64,000 nt of DNA from Chaenocephalus aceratus (GCA_023974075.1 CM043789.1:39929092-39993091); one strand, 5' to 3'. Shown: positions 1 through 13,215, numbered from the stretch's first letter. Numbers and translations are program-made. The notes: generated by a model not told the origin, from the sequence alone.

Positions 1-640
1 AGGTATGGATCTAATCAGCGAGTGTGTGGAGCCTCGAAAAATGCGGCTGAAAAAAAACTGCGCCATCTGACAGCAGCTCCTCTTCGTGCCAGAGTGCTGT
101 CGACAGACTCGTCATAAGTGGTGCATAATGCTAATTAACACGCCAATTAGACATCTGCTGTGTTTCCAAGGATGTCTTGAGAATAACGTGTTTACAATTA
201 AGAGGAGGGCTCAAATGAGCAGAGGCCACACATCATCCCCTTAATGGCCAACGTTCAACGGCTCGTCCCAGGCGCCGTGATTGTTGTGTAAGTGGAGGCC
301 CGGGGAGCTTGTCATATCTGATTAGGTGCAGGGCGATGCAGGGGCCAAATGATCTAGATGGAGCAGCAAGCACCAGGAGCGACACGTCACCACTGGGTGT
401 CACCACTGATCACATCATATCATCGCTCCCCTTCACCCCTGACAACTCCATCAATGGCCTAATTGACTGGGACTGGGTCTGCTGTCACAGCAGGATCCAA
501 CACTCAGAGAATGGATCCAGCTCCGGTCTGATTCTAGGATTTAAAAATGGTTCACATTCCTGCCCAAGAACTCTATATCAGAATACCTGTATTGGTCCCA
601 CAGAGGCAAGGTCCCCTGGCTTCCTTTATTTTATTTAATT
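1..640. other. gene-free interval
   Basis: An open frame (309-638, +) resembles nothing known to me and is probably chance. The first 230 bases are AT-rich with homeodomain-like TAATTA/CAATTAG words; nothing firm. Confidence 0.3.
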
Positions 641-689
641 AGTTTCTTGTTTTGTTCGCTCCTCATTGTCTGTTTTGTGTTCTCTGTCC

Positions 690-763
690 ACCATGTACAG
701 CGACCTTGGGTCCCGTGAAAGGCGCTTTATAAATTCCATTTATTATTATTATTATTATTATTA
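690..763 (+). mobile_element. LINE 3' tail with (ATT)n
   Basis: Contains AGCGACCTTGGG and GGCGCTTTATAAAT followed by (ATT)n, the usual 3' end layout of a teleost non-LTR element. No coding part. Confidence 0.5.
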
Positions 764-985
764 AGGCAAGGCACGTTTATTAATATAGCACATTTCAATA
801 CAAGGCAATTCAAAGTGCTTTACAAAAATTAAAGACATTAAAAGCATTAAGAAACATATTGTGAAATGACATTTAAAAACACTCATTTAAAAGGGGGGCC
901 ATTTACATTGTTACAAAGAGCCAAAGGCAGCTTAATGTTACCTTAGCAGCATGCATACACAAATAATATTAAAGATTAAAACAAA
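764..985 (+). repeat. dispersed GGCAAGGCA...AAAGTGCTTTACA repeat
   Basis: Starts AAGGCAAGGCACGTTTATT, then ATAGCACATTTCAA and AAAGTGCTTTACAAA. Related pieces occur at 2747-2900, 19950-20030, 31975-32110 and 32655-32695, so this is an interspersed family, probably a LINE 3' end or SINE. Confidence 0.6.
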
Positions 986-989
986 TTAT

Positions 990-2065
990 AATGTCAAAAA
1001 GTTACACAATTTACAAAAAACAACAAATCACCACTGGCTGGCAGAGAACTATCTGCTCCATAGCTTCTCAACATTTTACATTTCTATTCAATCTAATATT
1101 TAATATTCCATTCCTCACATGTATATAATATCCTGCGATATATTTTGTTACTGTACATTTGTAATTCAACATGTATATGTTCTACTTTTTTAATGCTATT
1201 TTATATTGAGATGTTGACATTTTGGAATGCTTATTTCTAGTCTTTTAATTGTTAAATGCCATGTCCTTTAAATATATATATTGTATTGAGTACAAAATAT
1301 ACAATTACAGAATAAGAAAGGGACAGAAACATAATGCTCACTTTCAGTTTTCTATTTTAAACATCCCCCAATGCCTTGTCTTTTTATGCTGCTACAACGC
1401 AAACATTTCCTAAATTGGGATCATTAAAGTGCTTCTTATCTTATAGCTCAGAGGCAAAGTGTGGTTTGAAAGGAGACTCTTCTTTCTGCTACTAGTTTAA
1501 CCACAAGATGGCGGAGTTGGACCACACAAAAGAGTAAAGCTCTTTAGTTTCCTGCTGTGTGTTTTTCTGCCTTTGTTTATCTCACATCGTAACGTTTTTA
1601 GTGTTCTCCATCAATCTGTGCCGACTGTTGATGGTAACTTAGAGCCTGTGGGCGCAGATCAATAGTTATATATGATGACAACATGCCGGAAGGAAAGCAG
1701 GAGAGGGGTTTTCTGCAGTTTACTCTTGTGGAGTAATCTCATTAAAAATCACCTGGATTAAATAACAGCTGCTGACCTGAAACTAGTTATTTTTATTCAA
1801 CTTTAATTTTCAAGTACACGGTTCACATGTTACAGATCTAGGGGTAATCTTAGACCTAATCTTTCCTCAGGCAGTATGAGAAAAATAAAGACTTTTTTGA
1901 ACATTAAAGCATCTAAACATGTCACAGAGAGGAACAAAGTACAAAGATGAACCTGAAAATTAGGAGAATATGGACCCATGTAGGAGGCGTGTTATCATTG
2001 TTCATGTATTATTGTATTGTGATCAAAATCTTTCGGTTTTATTTTTGTAACTCTGACTTTCACCT
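990..2065. other. AT-rich gene-free interval
   Basis: No gene recognised. 1884-1975 (AATAAAGAC, TTGAACATTAAAGCAT, GATGAACCTG) is shared with 12925-13000, so it belongs to a dispersed MITE-like family. Confidence 0.4.
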
Positions 2066-2097
2066 TTTTTCATTGTTGTGTTTTTCTGCATCTCATG

Positions 2098-2170
2098 CTG
2101 TTCTGTTAAGCACTCGGGCCTGCATCCTTGCATGAAAGGTGCTATGCAAATAAAGCTACTATTATTATTA
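2098..2170 (+). mobile_element. LINE 3' tail fragment
   Basis: GCATGAAAGGTGCTATGCAA followed by ATAAAGCTACTATTATTATT, a typical non-LTR 3' end with a short tandem tail. Confidence 0.45.
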
Positions 2171-2300
2171 CAGTTGTACTCCAATGTCGACGAGAAGCCC
2201 TCAAAAGCAACATGTCTTCACGTCGACGTATAGCCTTTTCAAAACGGTTACCAAAGTCCAAAGTGCAGGGTAATCCTGAACAACATGAAACGTGATCAAG

Positions 2301-2317
2301 CACGCGCACACACACAC

Positions 2318-2361
<44 letters not shown>
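2301..2361 (+). repeat. (CA)n microsatellite
   Basis: About 60 bp of CA with one AA interruption. Confidence 0.97.
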
Positions 2362-2363
<2 letters not shown>

Positions 2364-2746
2364 TGATGTGTGATCACTACTATACTTCCTGGATGAGTGT
2401 TTGTCAAAAGTAGACCCTAGATCTGTCAGGGTTATAATGGCTTGACGGTTGCTGGTATATTGCATGGAGTGAGTGTGCTTCCAGCTCCTCTGCTGAGCGT
2501 TCCAGAACGAACCTGAATATCCACTTGGCTTTAAAGCACACACATTGTTTGACTAATTGAGCCAGTTGTCTGCATCGCCTTGAAGCTTGATGGGAGTCTG
2601 CCAAAGAAAAGTCCCCATCTCTCAGGGATGGCCAAACGCAAACAGAGACACAAAGGAGCATGCAGGCACGCACCTACACAACTGAAGTTATGTTGTATGA
2701 TTATTATGATGATTACTTATACGTCAATTATTGTATTGAAATTTAA

Positions 2747-2900
2747 AAGGCAAGGCAAGGCAATTTATTTACACAAGGAAATTCAAAGTCCTTTACAAAA
2801 AGGAAAGACAAGTCGAGCAATAAGAAATAATGCAGAGGAAGAAACTGACATTTAAAAACAGTAATTAAAAAGCAAAGATAATAAGATCAACATAAAACAT
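2747..2900 (+). repeat. dispersed GGCAAGG repeat, second copy
   Basis: AAAAGGCAAGGCAAGGCAAT followed by TTCAAAGTCCTTTACAAAAA; diverged copy of the repeat at 764. Confidence 0.55.
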
Positions 2901-2950
2901 GAATAACATGGTATAAAATACATGAATAAAAGTTACAGTGCAGTGTGAGG

Positions 2951-3300
2951 TATCCATCCATCCATCCATCTTCTCCCGCTTATCCGTGGTCGGGTCGCGG
3001 GGGTATCAGTTCCAGCAGAGAGCCCCAAACTTCCTTTTCCCTGGCGACATCAACCAGCTCTGACTGGGGGGTCCCAAGGCGCTCCCAGGCCAGCGGAGAG
3101 ATATAATCCCTCCACCTGGTCCTAGGTCTACCCCTTGGTCTCTTCCCAGCTGGACGTGCCTGGAACACCTCCCTAGGGAGGCGTCCAGGTGGCATCCTAA
3201 CTAGGTGCCCGAACCACCTCAACTGGCTCCTTTCGACGCGAAGGAGGAGCGGTTCAACTCCGAGTCCCTCCCTGATGACCAAACTTCTCCCCTTATCGCT
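2951..3300 (-). mobile_element. LINE ORF2 C-terminal fragment with ATCC tail
   Basis: The minus strand encodes a typical fish non-LTR C-terminus: RWFGHLVRMPPGRLPREVF, then RPRGRPRTRWRDYIS and WERLGTPQSELVDVA. The low-coordinate end is (ATCC)n, the expected 3' tail. It is 5'-truncated near 3300 and shows no reverse transcriptase. Exact clade not assigned. Confidence 0.75.
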
Positions 3301-3409
3301 AAGGGAGACACCATTAAGATTTTAATGGGGTTTCACACATCCTCCATCAAACAATGAACAGAACTTAAAACAGAACACCAGAATTAATCAGATTCACAGT
3401 TGTGGCAGG

Positions 3410-4355
3410 TGTAAAAGGCACTTCCATCTGTGCGGTCCTTGTGTGCCCAGGCTTTACAGGAGCAACACTGCAGCCAGATCTCCGTGGACCTGGAGTAGCT
3501 CTCCAGGCACACAATGCAGTCGGGCCTCATCTTCATCAGATGAGTCCTGCATCTTCTGCTTCTTGTTGGGGTTTTTTTTGTTGCAGAAATAGATTTCTTT
3601 CTTTGCGTTAGATCTTTTTTTCTCAGCCTCGAGTAGATTTTTCATAGGAGTGTCTGTGAGGACAGCGGTTTCTCTTCTTTTTCTCCCCTTTGTGGTCTGC
3701 TTCCTTGGTCCAGCTTTTGGATGTGGACGGATAGACATGGGTGAGAAAGGCGTTGCAGAGGATGATGTCCCAGGCTCCACACATGGCCTGACAGGGGAGG
3801 AGGCTGCGAGTAGAGGAAAGGAGGCTGCGAGTGGAGGAGAGGAGGCTGCGAGTGGAGGAGAGGAGGCTGCAAGTGGAGGAGAGGAGGCTGCGAGTGGAGG
3901 AGAGGAGTCTGCGAGTGGAGGAGAGGAGGCTGCAAGTGGAGGAGAGGAGGCTGCGAGTGGAGGAGAGGAGGCTGCAAGTGGAGGAGAGGAGGCTGCGAGT
4001 GGAGGAGAGGAGTCTGCGAGTGGAGGAGAGGATGCCACAGTTGGTGTTGGAGCTGCACTGGTGGTGGGCGGTCTGTGACTTGGGATGGCATAAAGTCGAT
4101 GTCACTGAAAATATCTCTATTAAAAGGCCACATTCCAGTGCACGCGAACCCTGCCTGGATATTTGAAGGCGTTGCAGCATGAGGAAGGGCACTCTTCACA
4201 ATGCCCGGCAGATCGTAAATGGTCATTGTGGATCCTGGATGAGTCTTCATCCAGTTGTCCCAGCGGCTGCTGATGTGCTTCTTCAGTGGCCCGTATACAG
4301 TGCGATCTAAGGGCTGTACTTTGTGAGAACAGTGGGGAGGAAAAATGAATATACA
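3410..4355 (-). pseudogene. pogo/Tigger-like transposase C-terminal relic
   Basis: Reading the minus strand from 4355, PPHCSHKVQPLDRTVYGPLK and then IYDLPGIVKSALPHA, IQAGF and TGMWPFNRDIF match the C-terminal DDE region of pogo-type transposases. A low-complexity stretch of 11 SSPPLAA-like heptads follows (3797-4030), then a basic region (KKEIYFCNKKNPNKKQK) and an acidic DSSDEDEA. After one further frameshift comes a Cys/His block (CIVC, CCSC, WAH, CHNC) like the PHD-type finger on related transposases. The N-terminal DNA-binding part and the first two catalytic Asp are missing, so it cannot be active. Other frames through the heptads are shadows. Confidence 0.7.
3797..4030 (-). repeat. 21-bp minisatellite in the transposase relic
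   Basis: About 11 units of GAGGAGGCTGCGAGTGGAGGA (on +, here split as GAGGAGGCTG and CGAGTGGAGGA), in frame as SSPPLAA heptads. Confidence 0.9.
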
Positions 4356-4629
4356 TTGGAAAATATTTCACTTGTCTGTTCACTAGGCCTCAACATATTT
4401 GATCACTTACTTTTATTTTGTTCAGTATCGATAGCCTATTATTCTACCTTAATGATGTAGACCTGCCTCCTTTGAGCTGAGACCATGATATAAATCAGCT
4501 GCCTCCATCAGGTCGTCTCTCAAAAGCATCTCCTGCCCTGTTGAGAACACCTTCTTTGGTGTCCAGCAGCCTATTGGGGGTGTGTGTGATCCCTGACTCT
4601 CCAACCTCAGCCTCTGTGTATGGAACCGG

Positions 4630-4708
4630 TACAGGATGACATGGCATAGTACAGGGTGACATGGCATAGTACAGGGTGACATGGCATAGTACAGGGTGAC
4701 ATGGCATA
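4630..4708 (+). repeat. 20-bp tandem repeat
   Basis: Four copies of TACAGGGTGACATGGCATAG, the first slightly diverged. Confidence 0.9.
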
Positions 4709-4977
4709 TATCAGGGACTTTGCCACGTCCCTGAATGATTTGCCCTTCTGCACTTCATTTGAGGCCCCCTGCAGCAGAGCAAGTGGCACTCCCCTGTCTG
4801 TCTTCCTCTTTCTGACATGTGGCATACTGTAAACACACACACACACTTCAGGCCTACTGTACAGTATTTTATTCTGTTTATGTGTACAGGGACAATGCAC
4901 ACCAACCAACAATACAACTGTATGCTTGAATGAACAATTGATCATTCAAGCAAATGAGCCATCATTGTAAATGTGCC

Positions 4978-5326
4978 ATGTTACAACCGTCCCGTTACAA
5001 CCGTCCCGCCAGGACCACCAGTCGTGCTTCCACCCCCTGTGAACCTGCCTGGTTGCTAGCTTGACCCATATTTAGCTAGTTATATTTGTAGCTTACAAAA
5101 CAGTGATTCTAATAATACTAGTTTGGATTCCTAGACATTTAAACACAAGACAGTATCCAAAAAATACATCATATCATTTTAGTTAATATCTTACCTCAGA
5201 AACACACTTTTGCTGATAACTTACGCGAGAAATTCAAACGTGGCTCCTTTTTTCCTCAGCGATCTTACCATCTAACTGCGCATGTGCAGAGTGGGTTACA
5301 ACCAACCCGTGTTACAACTGTCCCTG
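4978..5326. repeat. paired GTTACAACCGTCCC motifs, possible DNA transposon end
   Basis: The 14-bp word GTTACAACCGTCCC occurs twice back to back (4981-5008) and twice more, diverged, at 5296-5325. This may be the subterminal part of the pogo-like element whose transposase relic lies at 3410-4355, but terminal repeats and a TA duplication were not found. Confidence 0.3.
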
Positions 5327-5593
5327 GTCTCCCTACTTATCACATATGTTGTTCTACAGTTTAGTCAAAAGGCTTATTTGCGTTCTTGTCAAAAATAGAT
5401 AAGATTACAGACTCATAATAATCATAAAAATATATTAAAAAAAGTAAAATACATGAAAAAAATTAAGAATAACAAAAATGAAATAGGAATTCAATAACAA
5501 TAAAAACAATTCAGTTAAAACAATGGAGCTGAAGACAGGAGGTAGACGGACTCAGTCCTTGATTCTCATCTAATTTCTCAGCAAGGAAGTGAT

Positions 5594-5970
5594 TGTTACG
5601 ACCCGGCTCATAGGCTGCAACAAGAATGGGACACCAGACAAGTTAAGTGTAAGCATATTTATTTACAATACCACAAAAACCAAAGGTCTTCAAAGAAACC
5701 TAATAAATGTGGAAGTCAGTTATCAGTAGTGATTGCGTGCATGGGTGTGTGAAAATGTGCAGACACAAAGACGCGGCCGTGTCCAACAGAAGAGTGAGAG
5801 GGCCGTATGGGTTGGTGTTGACCCAGACGGCCCAGGTGCGGCTCATCAGGTTGATCACCTGAAACACAAACAAGGGCCAGCAAGCAGAACACAAAGGCAG
5901 AGACCCCTAGTGGAGTGGAGGGGTCCCCCCCCTTAAAAAAGAGGTTCCCCCTAGGAACACCGTCCAAACA
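5594..5970 (-). mobile_element. solo LTR-like element
   Basis: On the minus strand it begins TGTTTGGACGGTGTTCC and ends GAGCCGGGTCGTAACA, with an internal AATAAA (complement near 5660). That is LTR-like TG...CA with a polyadenylation signal. No coding part and no clear target duplication. Confidence 0.45.
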
Positions 5971-6231
5971 TAAGAGGGGGACATCTAAAGAGGAAGAAGC
6001 CCAAAGATAGTGGAATCAAATAAAACGTATTTCCTGATCTGAATTATGATTATGATTCATACATGTGCATCACAGCTGGTAACAGTGGAGCTAATTTAGT
6101 TATATATTGCTGCTGGATATTTTAACCTGTTATATTGTTATATTATCATTCTCTTTATATTATATTATATGTATTTATTTATTAGTTGAAATGTACTGTG
6201 TATTCCGTAAGAATCTGAATGTCTAAAGTAA

Positions 6232-6312
6232 CTGGTTACCAAAATCATCAAATAAATGTAGTGCAGTAAAAAGTACAATATCCAAAATGTAGTGGAGTAT
6301 AAAGTAGGATAC
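6232..6312. repeat. fragment of the AAGTA-rich dispersed repeat
   Basis: GTAGTGCAGTAAAAAGTACA and TAGTGGAGTATAAAGTA, as in the larger copy at 21815-22275. Confidence 0.45.
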
Positions 6313-6872
6313 AATAAAAACCACTGACATTTCAAAGATGTCTACTAAACATTAAACAGTGAGAAGGATACTAGTGCAAACATTGGGAGGGAAAAACAAA
6401 TGAAATGAAAACCCCCCACAAACCCCACTCTTTAACCGCTACGTGACAAAATAAGCTAATAAAAATAAAAATATAAAGCATATAAACTCAGTAAACCGAC
6501 TAAGACGGATACTAAGGAGTGAAAGAGTGATTTCTTGCTATGTGCTGTAACGGGCTGCCTTCCTGTTTCCACGGCAGCACGAAGTGGTGGAGGTGCATAA
6601 CAGCAGAGCCGCCTGCTTTCACATTCATAGAAATCCTAGCCATTAATTCCCAAGTATGGAGGTGGGTTCCAATGCTGATGAAATATATGAGAGGAGCAGA
6701 AGCAATTTCTATCTTTAAGCCAACAGACACCCCTCCTCCCCCTTCTTCATTCTGTCTCGGCTGCTTTGGGTGCTGGTGATGTAGAGAGAGTGAGTGTTTT
6801 TGGGTTTGTTTTTTCCAGCCTGTAAGTCCCCTGCATCTCAATCAGACTGTGAAAACATCAGTCTGCTGCGAG

Positions 6873-7844
<972 letters not shown>

Positions 7845-7852
7845 CCCCACTG

Positions 7853-8574
7853 CAGGGGTTCCCAACCTTTTTTCCCAAGAGCCCCCCCAAATGACTCCTG
7901 TTGGAAGTTGCGCCCCCCCCCCCCCCCCCCCCCCCCACACACACACACAAGGGGGGGGGGGGGGGGGAAACAGCGGTAATTAAAGTTTAAAAGTCTCAAA
8001 ATGCTACAACTACTGTCACAAACTGGATGAATGTGAAGTATGTTGTTAAAGGAGGATGAAAGCGTAGTTAAGGAGCACTATTGGAGCGACTTTGATGGTT
8101 ATTGGACTCAGAATGAATTTATTTGGATTCCCGCTGTATGAAGAAATTAAAGGACGGCGCAAGTGGAAACAATTCACAAAGGGATTAAACTGTTTAAAAC
8201 ACATGCTCAAAGTAAGCCGGATTTTGCCGATGTGTTTATGTGGATTCAAAAGTCGTAAATATCTACAAAATGGAGGAGACTGATCTGATCGGAGCATGGA
8301 CAATGACTATGTTTTAAAAATGCGCTTATCCAGACAAGCCCGGTTTGGAAACTTTACGGGCAGAAGAAACATTTCTATAGAAAGAATTATACATTTCTGT
8401 CTTTTTATGCCTTTAATACTAACTTTGTATTTTTATTCAAATTAATTCATCAATATTTTTTTATATTTTATTGTAATGTAGAGACACGGCTTTTAGTGAC
8501 AATCATGTATTGCCTTACAATTATATGTAAAAAAATTAATAATTAAAATGTTATTTTACCACTGGGAACCACTG
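7853..8574. mobile_element. non-autonomous hAT element with 8-bp TSD
   Basis: Terminal inverted repeats CAGGGGTTCCCAACC (left) and, read inwards from the right, CAGTGGTTCCCAGTGG. It is flanked by a perfect 8-bp target duplication CCCCACTG (7845-7852 and 8575-8582), diagnostic of the hAT superfamily. No transposase. It contains a C24 / (CA)n / G17 stretch at 7913-7967. Confidence 0.9.
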
Positions 8575-8582
8575 CCCCACTG

Positions 8583-9536
8583 GATGCCTTCTTTTGCACC
8601 GTAAACCAGGGGAATCATTTCTACCGAAGCCTAGGGAGTTCACGTTAGCCTACCTCCAGCTCCTTGGATCTCTCATTAGGAGCTTGGCTGAGCACTCAAT
8701 ATTTAGTTTGAATGCTTCCCAAATGGAAACACACATTTGGAGCCGTGCTGTCAGCCGTGTGCATGATTTGCAGGGTGAACGATTGCTGGCTCCTCAGATA
8801 GAGCGGTCCCAGGGCCTAGCTGTCAGTGGAACAAACTCGGAGCAGCTTGTACTCATTCACTTATTCAAATGTGACACAAAAGCAACAGCTGAACATGAGG
8901 GTGTTTGCGTTTAATGTCTGTCTTCATGCTTCAACATTCTATAGAAAAGGTTTCCTGTTTACAACTGAGGATGCACGTGCAGCCGAGGAATAAGAAAAAA
9001 ATCCATGCCACTATATATCATGCTAGCTTATAATGGATATTTGAGATATGTTTAGGTCAATGTGTGTGGAACTTATCCTGGGGTTTCCAAACATTTGAGG
9101 TTTATTTTCTCTGAAAAGTGAAAAGCTTAATGATATAATGTAAATATCCATCTACAGCTAACAGCTGTCCCACACTGGAGCTGGGATTACTTTACAGGGT
9201 TAATAATATATACTTGCCACCATTACATCTCCCCAGTTGTTCACTTAAATTAACACAAATATTTTCAAATCCCTTGAAATGTTTTAATAAATATGCAATG
9301 AAGACTGTTTAATTTTGCCGTGAAAACAGCCAGGTCGTTTTTATGCTAGCTTGCGCCACTTAGCACAGCTGTAATTTAGTTGGTTGTGCCTCGAAATGTC
9401 AGAAGGAAATCAGGTCAAAGTAAAAATAATTGTAACTTTGATCCCGAACGAGACCCCAAAATGATACAGCCCGGCTCTTAGGCTTCCTGACATGTTGTGT
9501 TTTAATGTGAGGCTTTATCTAATATTAAGTGTGGGG
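8583..9536. other. gene-free interval
   Basis: No recognised gene. The open frame at 8594-8914 has no similarity I recognise. Confidence 0.35.
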
Positions 9537-10900
9537 GAAACTTCTGAAGCAATTGGAAACCGGACTAGAAGCCCCTTTCACAGCAACGCGGTTCCCGTTC
9601 TAGCTCCGTGCTAGAGCTTTTGTGGTTCGGAACCGGTTTTTCTTTTCAGCCCCCGTTTTGTTCACACCGCCCGGAGCCCGACTGGTGCTGCCGCGGCTGC
9701 GTCATGACGTCACCGTTTACGTCGCTGATTTTCTCCCCAACGGCGTCGGGTCGATGATCGTGTTGCTTTTAATCACACGAAGCCAGATTACATTAAGTAA
9801 CTACTTCTCAACCCTTGTACTTTTCTCCAGAGTGCCGTGGTTCATTGTTTGTTAATGTGTTTCAGCGGCATTTACCGACCACTGCAGCGCTGCCCGCTGT
9901 TTGACATCACAACGCTGTTATGACATTTTCTCTGGCATAAAATGGGTGATGTTAGCATAGCAACCGAAGCTAAACTGACTATCTTGACTACTTGTTGCTA
10001 TCCTATTGTGGAATAAGCCGTTTTCTACAGGCACATTTTACCGGCTTATTTTTCACTATGATTCTACTTGTGATAGTCGGACATGAGTCTTGACAACCTG
10101 TGCAGCCCATGTATTGATTTCATCCGATAGCTGCTATATTACAAAACAAAACGTCTGCCTGCTCTCCACAATGATCAATGACGGTGAACGGATGGTCAAA
10201 GTAAGGTACAAATAAACAGAATCACACTAAGCCTGGTTAGTGTTGCCTGACTTTATAAAGTGTGTTTTTTTTAATAAGTGTGTGGTTGCGTTCTCGTCAC
10301 TTTGGTCAGCGCTACTGCTTATTACAACTTTAATTTGCCCTACTCGCCAAAAACTGTTATTGCTCAGGTTGATACCGCCCCTGCCCCCGCCTCCGACGTA
10401 AGCGAGACGTATGCGGTTCTTGCTTCTAGACCGACAATTTTTTGGTGCTTAAAAAGCACCGGGTTTCGGACCTTAGAGGCGGCTCCGCTGCGGTGTGAAC
10501 AGGAAAAAACTGTGCTTTTCAGGCTCTAGCTCCAAACCGGCCCTGGAACCGCGTTGGTGTGAAAGGGGTATGAGAGACACGAGGAGAGCTGGAGCTTTGA
10601 TTGCAAACACTGACGGTTTATTTGGAGCTTCGGCCGGAGAATTCACAAGACATGTCACGGGCTACGTTCTGAACACACGGTAGAGATGCTAAATCAATTC
10701 TGAAGAACCCTTCTGTAGTTCGATGTTTTAACTAGTTCGGAGTGTAATAATCAACATTCATCAATAGATAGACTAAACAGCTGAGGACACTGAATCACAT
10801 TTGTTGTCGCTTATGGCTCGGGTCATCTACACCCCGAGAAGGATGTGTTCCAGGTGTCCCACAACAATAACTATCTCTCACTGAACTGCCCGGTCACAAA
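9537..10900 (-). mobile_element. LTR fragment, interrupted by a DNA element
   Basis: Read on the minus strand, 10720 to 10569 and then 9571 to 9537 align with the LTR at 14327-14502: GGTTCTTCAGAATT, TCTACCGTG, AATTCTC, CAGTGTTTGCAATCAAAGC, CGTGTCTC and the end CAGAAGTTTCCCCCACA. It includes AATAAA at about 10625 on the minus strand. The alignment jumps exactly over the TIR element at 9572-10568. The upstream boundary near 10900 is approximate. No internal region or genes are attached. Confidence 0.6.
9572..10568. mobile_element. non-autonomous TIR DNA element inside an LTR
   Basis: Left end CCCCTTTCACAGCAACGCGG, right end (reverse complement) CCCCTTTCACACCAACGCGG, continuing into TTCC and CTAGAGC-like inverted repeats. 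About 1 kb, no transposase. No clean target duplication. Confidence 0.7.
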
Positions 10901-10984
10901 CTGGCAACAATAACAACAACTTGCTAGGGCAGCCCCTCCGTAATGGAGATAACGGCTGCTCAAGGTTGGAGCATCTGTGTCAGA

Positions 10985-11198
10985 AACAAAACAAAACATT
11001 TTTATTTTGGTCTGCTTGTATTCCTTATTCTTTCACCTCGGCTCCACTTCCTCTTCCTCTCCCTCCCCACTGTCCAACCACAATTATTAAGAGCATGGAT
11101 TAAGTGGATAGCACATCCCACACAGTTTGGTCCTATTAATAATTAAGCAGGGAGAATATAATACAGTACACATACTTCAAACATGCAGTTCAGTGAGT
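10985..11198 (+). repeat. local direct repeat, copy 1
   Basis: TTCCTTATTCTTTCACCTCG and, 72 bp later, CAGTTTGGTCCTATTAATAA through CATGCAGTTCAGTGAGT. Copy 2 at 13216-13362 has the two blocks joined directly. Confidence 0.75.
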
Positions 11199-11199
11199 A

Positions 11200-12765
11200 G
11201 GTCAAGAATGATTACACACTGCTGGCTGACAGGCAGCGAGAATCCATTTGTTCAGCGGTAATTAGCCTAAATGATAAAGTAATGCACCTCCATTAGAGGC
11301 AGGGAAGACAGGAGAATTCAACTGCAGATTAGCCTCAACAACACAGGCAGAAGTGCAGATTGAGGACGTTATCTCCAACAACACTGATTCAAATGTCTTC
11401 TGATCTGATAAAGAGGCTGCACTCAAAACGTGCGGCAGACAGTCATGTTTAATGTATTTATCATGGTGTCTAAATTGTGTCAAAAAGCAGCGAGCGGGCC
11501 CTGAGGGCGAGCTGCGACAGATATCAGAGGCTAAGCTTCTGACCTCAAGGTGAAGCTGCTTTAAAGCCTCTCAACGCTCCTGGGTTCATCAATAATTGAC
11601 CGCACCGCCGGTCATGTTCACACTAGCCTTAACCGCGCTCATTGTGTACCTCACACACACTCAGCATGTGGACACACACACGTAGTGAATTAAGGATATA
11701 AAACAATCCTCATTATCTTGTATTTTCCATTGAACTGCAGACAATAACAAAGAGGTAATTATAGCTATGTCAATGCGGTTCCCAATGAAGGTGATTTCCT
11801 GTCAAATATCCCAAGGTGCATTGGATTGTTCAAAATTAGTGCTTCCTTTTCTATTGGGCTCTTGGCTAGAAGAAAAAAAGCAGCGTCTGTAGGCTAAGCA
11901 GAAAAAAACGGACAGACCAGCTTGGGACAAAAGAGTTAAAGTTCTCCAACAGAAATGTACTGTTCCACTTTATGAGCACCGAGGCTGCCGCTCAATACAT
12001 CCTTTATCATTGTGATTTTTATTGAGACCTGATCTTAGCCAATAATGAGGGGGGCAGTGTTAAAAAGCTATCTGACTTCACCAAAGAAACCTGTTTTGAT
12101 CAGGTCAGTGTGACGGCGCTCACTGGTTTACTGAGTAATGGTGGGGTTTCTTCCCCGTTGAGTCAAACAGCTTGTGTCTGAGCTGCGGTGGGTTTGTGGT
12201 TTGACACGGTGTCTGACTTAGCCATCTTTATCGGCTTTATCGTACTCACGCCAATAGAAATATGGCAGAGAGCTCTTTTAGTCAGATGTCTGGCCATAAA
12301 CACATCGTCTTCTCCAAGCATTGCCACAGCAATGTTGGCAGAGAGTGATGCATTCCCTCAATGTCAAACTGATTGATGGGCACCAAATAAGTGGTTCACT
12401 CCATGGTCTACTGTTGAAGAGGTGAAATAAGGACTGCTGGGGTTTATGTATCATAGTATGCTTTTATGTTTAACCTGTGTCCTGCTCTCATATCAGTGTT
12501 CATAGCAAAACAAATAATATTGCAAATATTATTTAAGCATAGTTTGTAGAGACAGCCTTGTTGCTCTTACAGATCCACAATATGAAAAAGGCCTTATTAT
12601 TCCCTTTGAGGTTTCCCTTTCCTGTAGTGTGTGTGCAAATGGTCTGCAAAGGATACAATCCAAAAGTTCCCTCCAGAGGGAGTTTCTCTCCCACACACTC
12701 CCCTCCTGCCTGAAACGCCTCCATTGGACTCATTGTGTATGGAATATAGTGACATCACTATGTGA
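11200..12765. other. gene-free, unique-looking interval
   Basis: Balanced composition and no recognised repeat. A candidate for conserved non-coding sequence, but this cannot be judged without an alignment. Confidence 0.3.
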
Positions 12766-12769
12766 AACT

Positions 12770-13010
12770 TGCAATTCTATTGGCTAACGCTCCAACACAG
12801 TGTACGTGATAGGTTAAGGGGCGGGACATCTCTAAGCGATTGATCAATCACAACAGAGCTGACCAGCTAACCAATCAGAACAGACTGGGCTCTGGTTTCA
12901 GACAGAGGGTGAAAAGAGGTGAAGAAATAAAGACCTTTTTGAACATTAAAGCATGGAAACAGGTAAAAGTAGAGGAACTAAATACAAATATGAACCTGAC
13001 AAGTAGCATA
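12770..13010. repeat. MITE-like fragment
   Basis: Contains GGGGCGGGACAT, ACCAATCAGAACAGACTGGG and TTTTTGAACATTAAAGCAT, shared in part with 1884-1975 and with the element at 60830-61470 (ACCAATCAGAGCACACTGGG). Confidence 0.5.
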
Positions 13011-13215
13011 ACATGTACTTATTAACTGATCACCAAATTAGTATCAGAGACCCTGATCCTTTTTTGCAATATCCATTTAACAGCCATAAAATAAACAAGT
13101 AGTAAAAGCTGTCCTTAACAGCTTCTGTGTGAAACTTTCCACGACCTTATTTTAATCCAATGCTCTCACCAAGAGTCTTTAGGTGGAAGAATACAGGAAA
13201 GATACAGCTTACACA

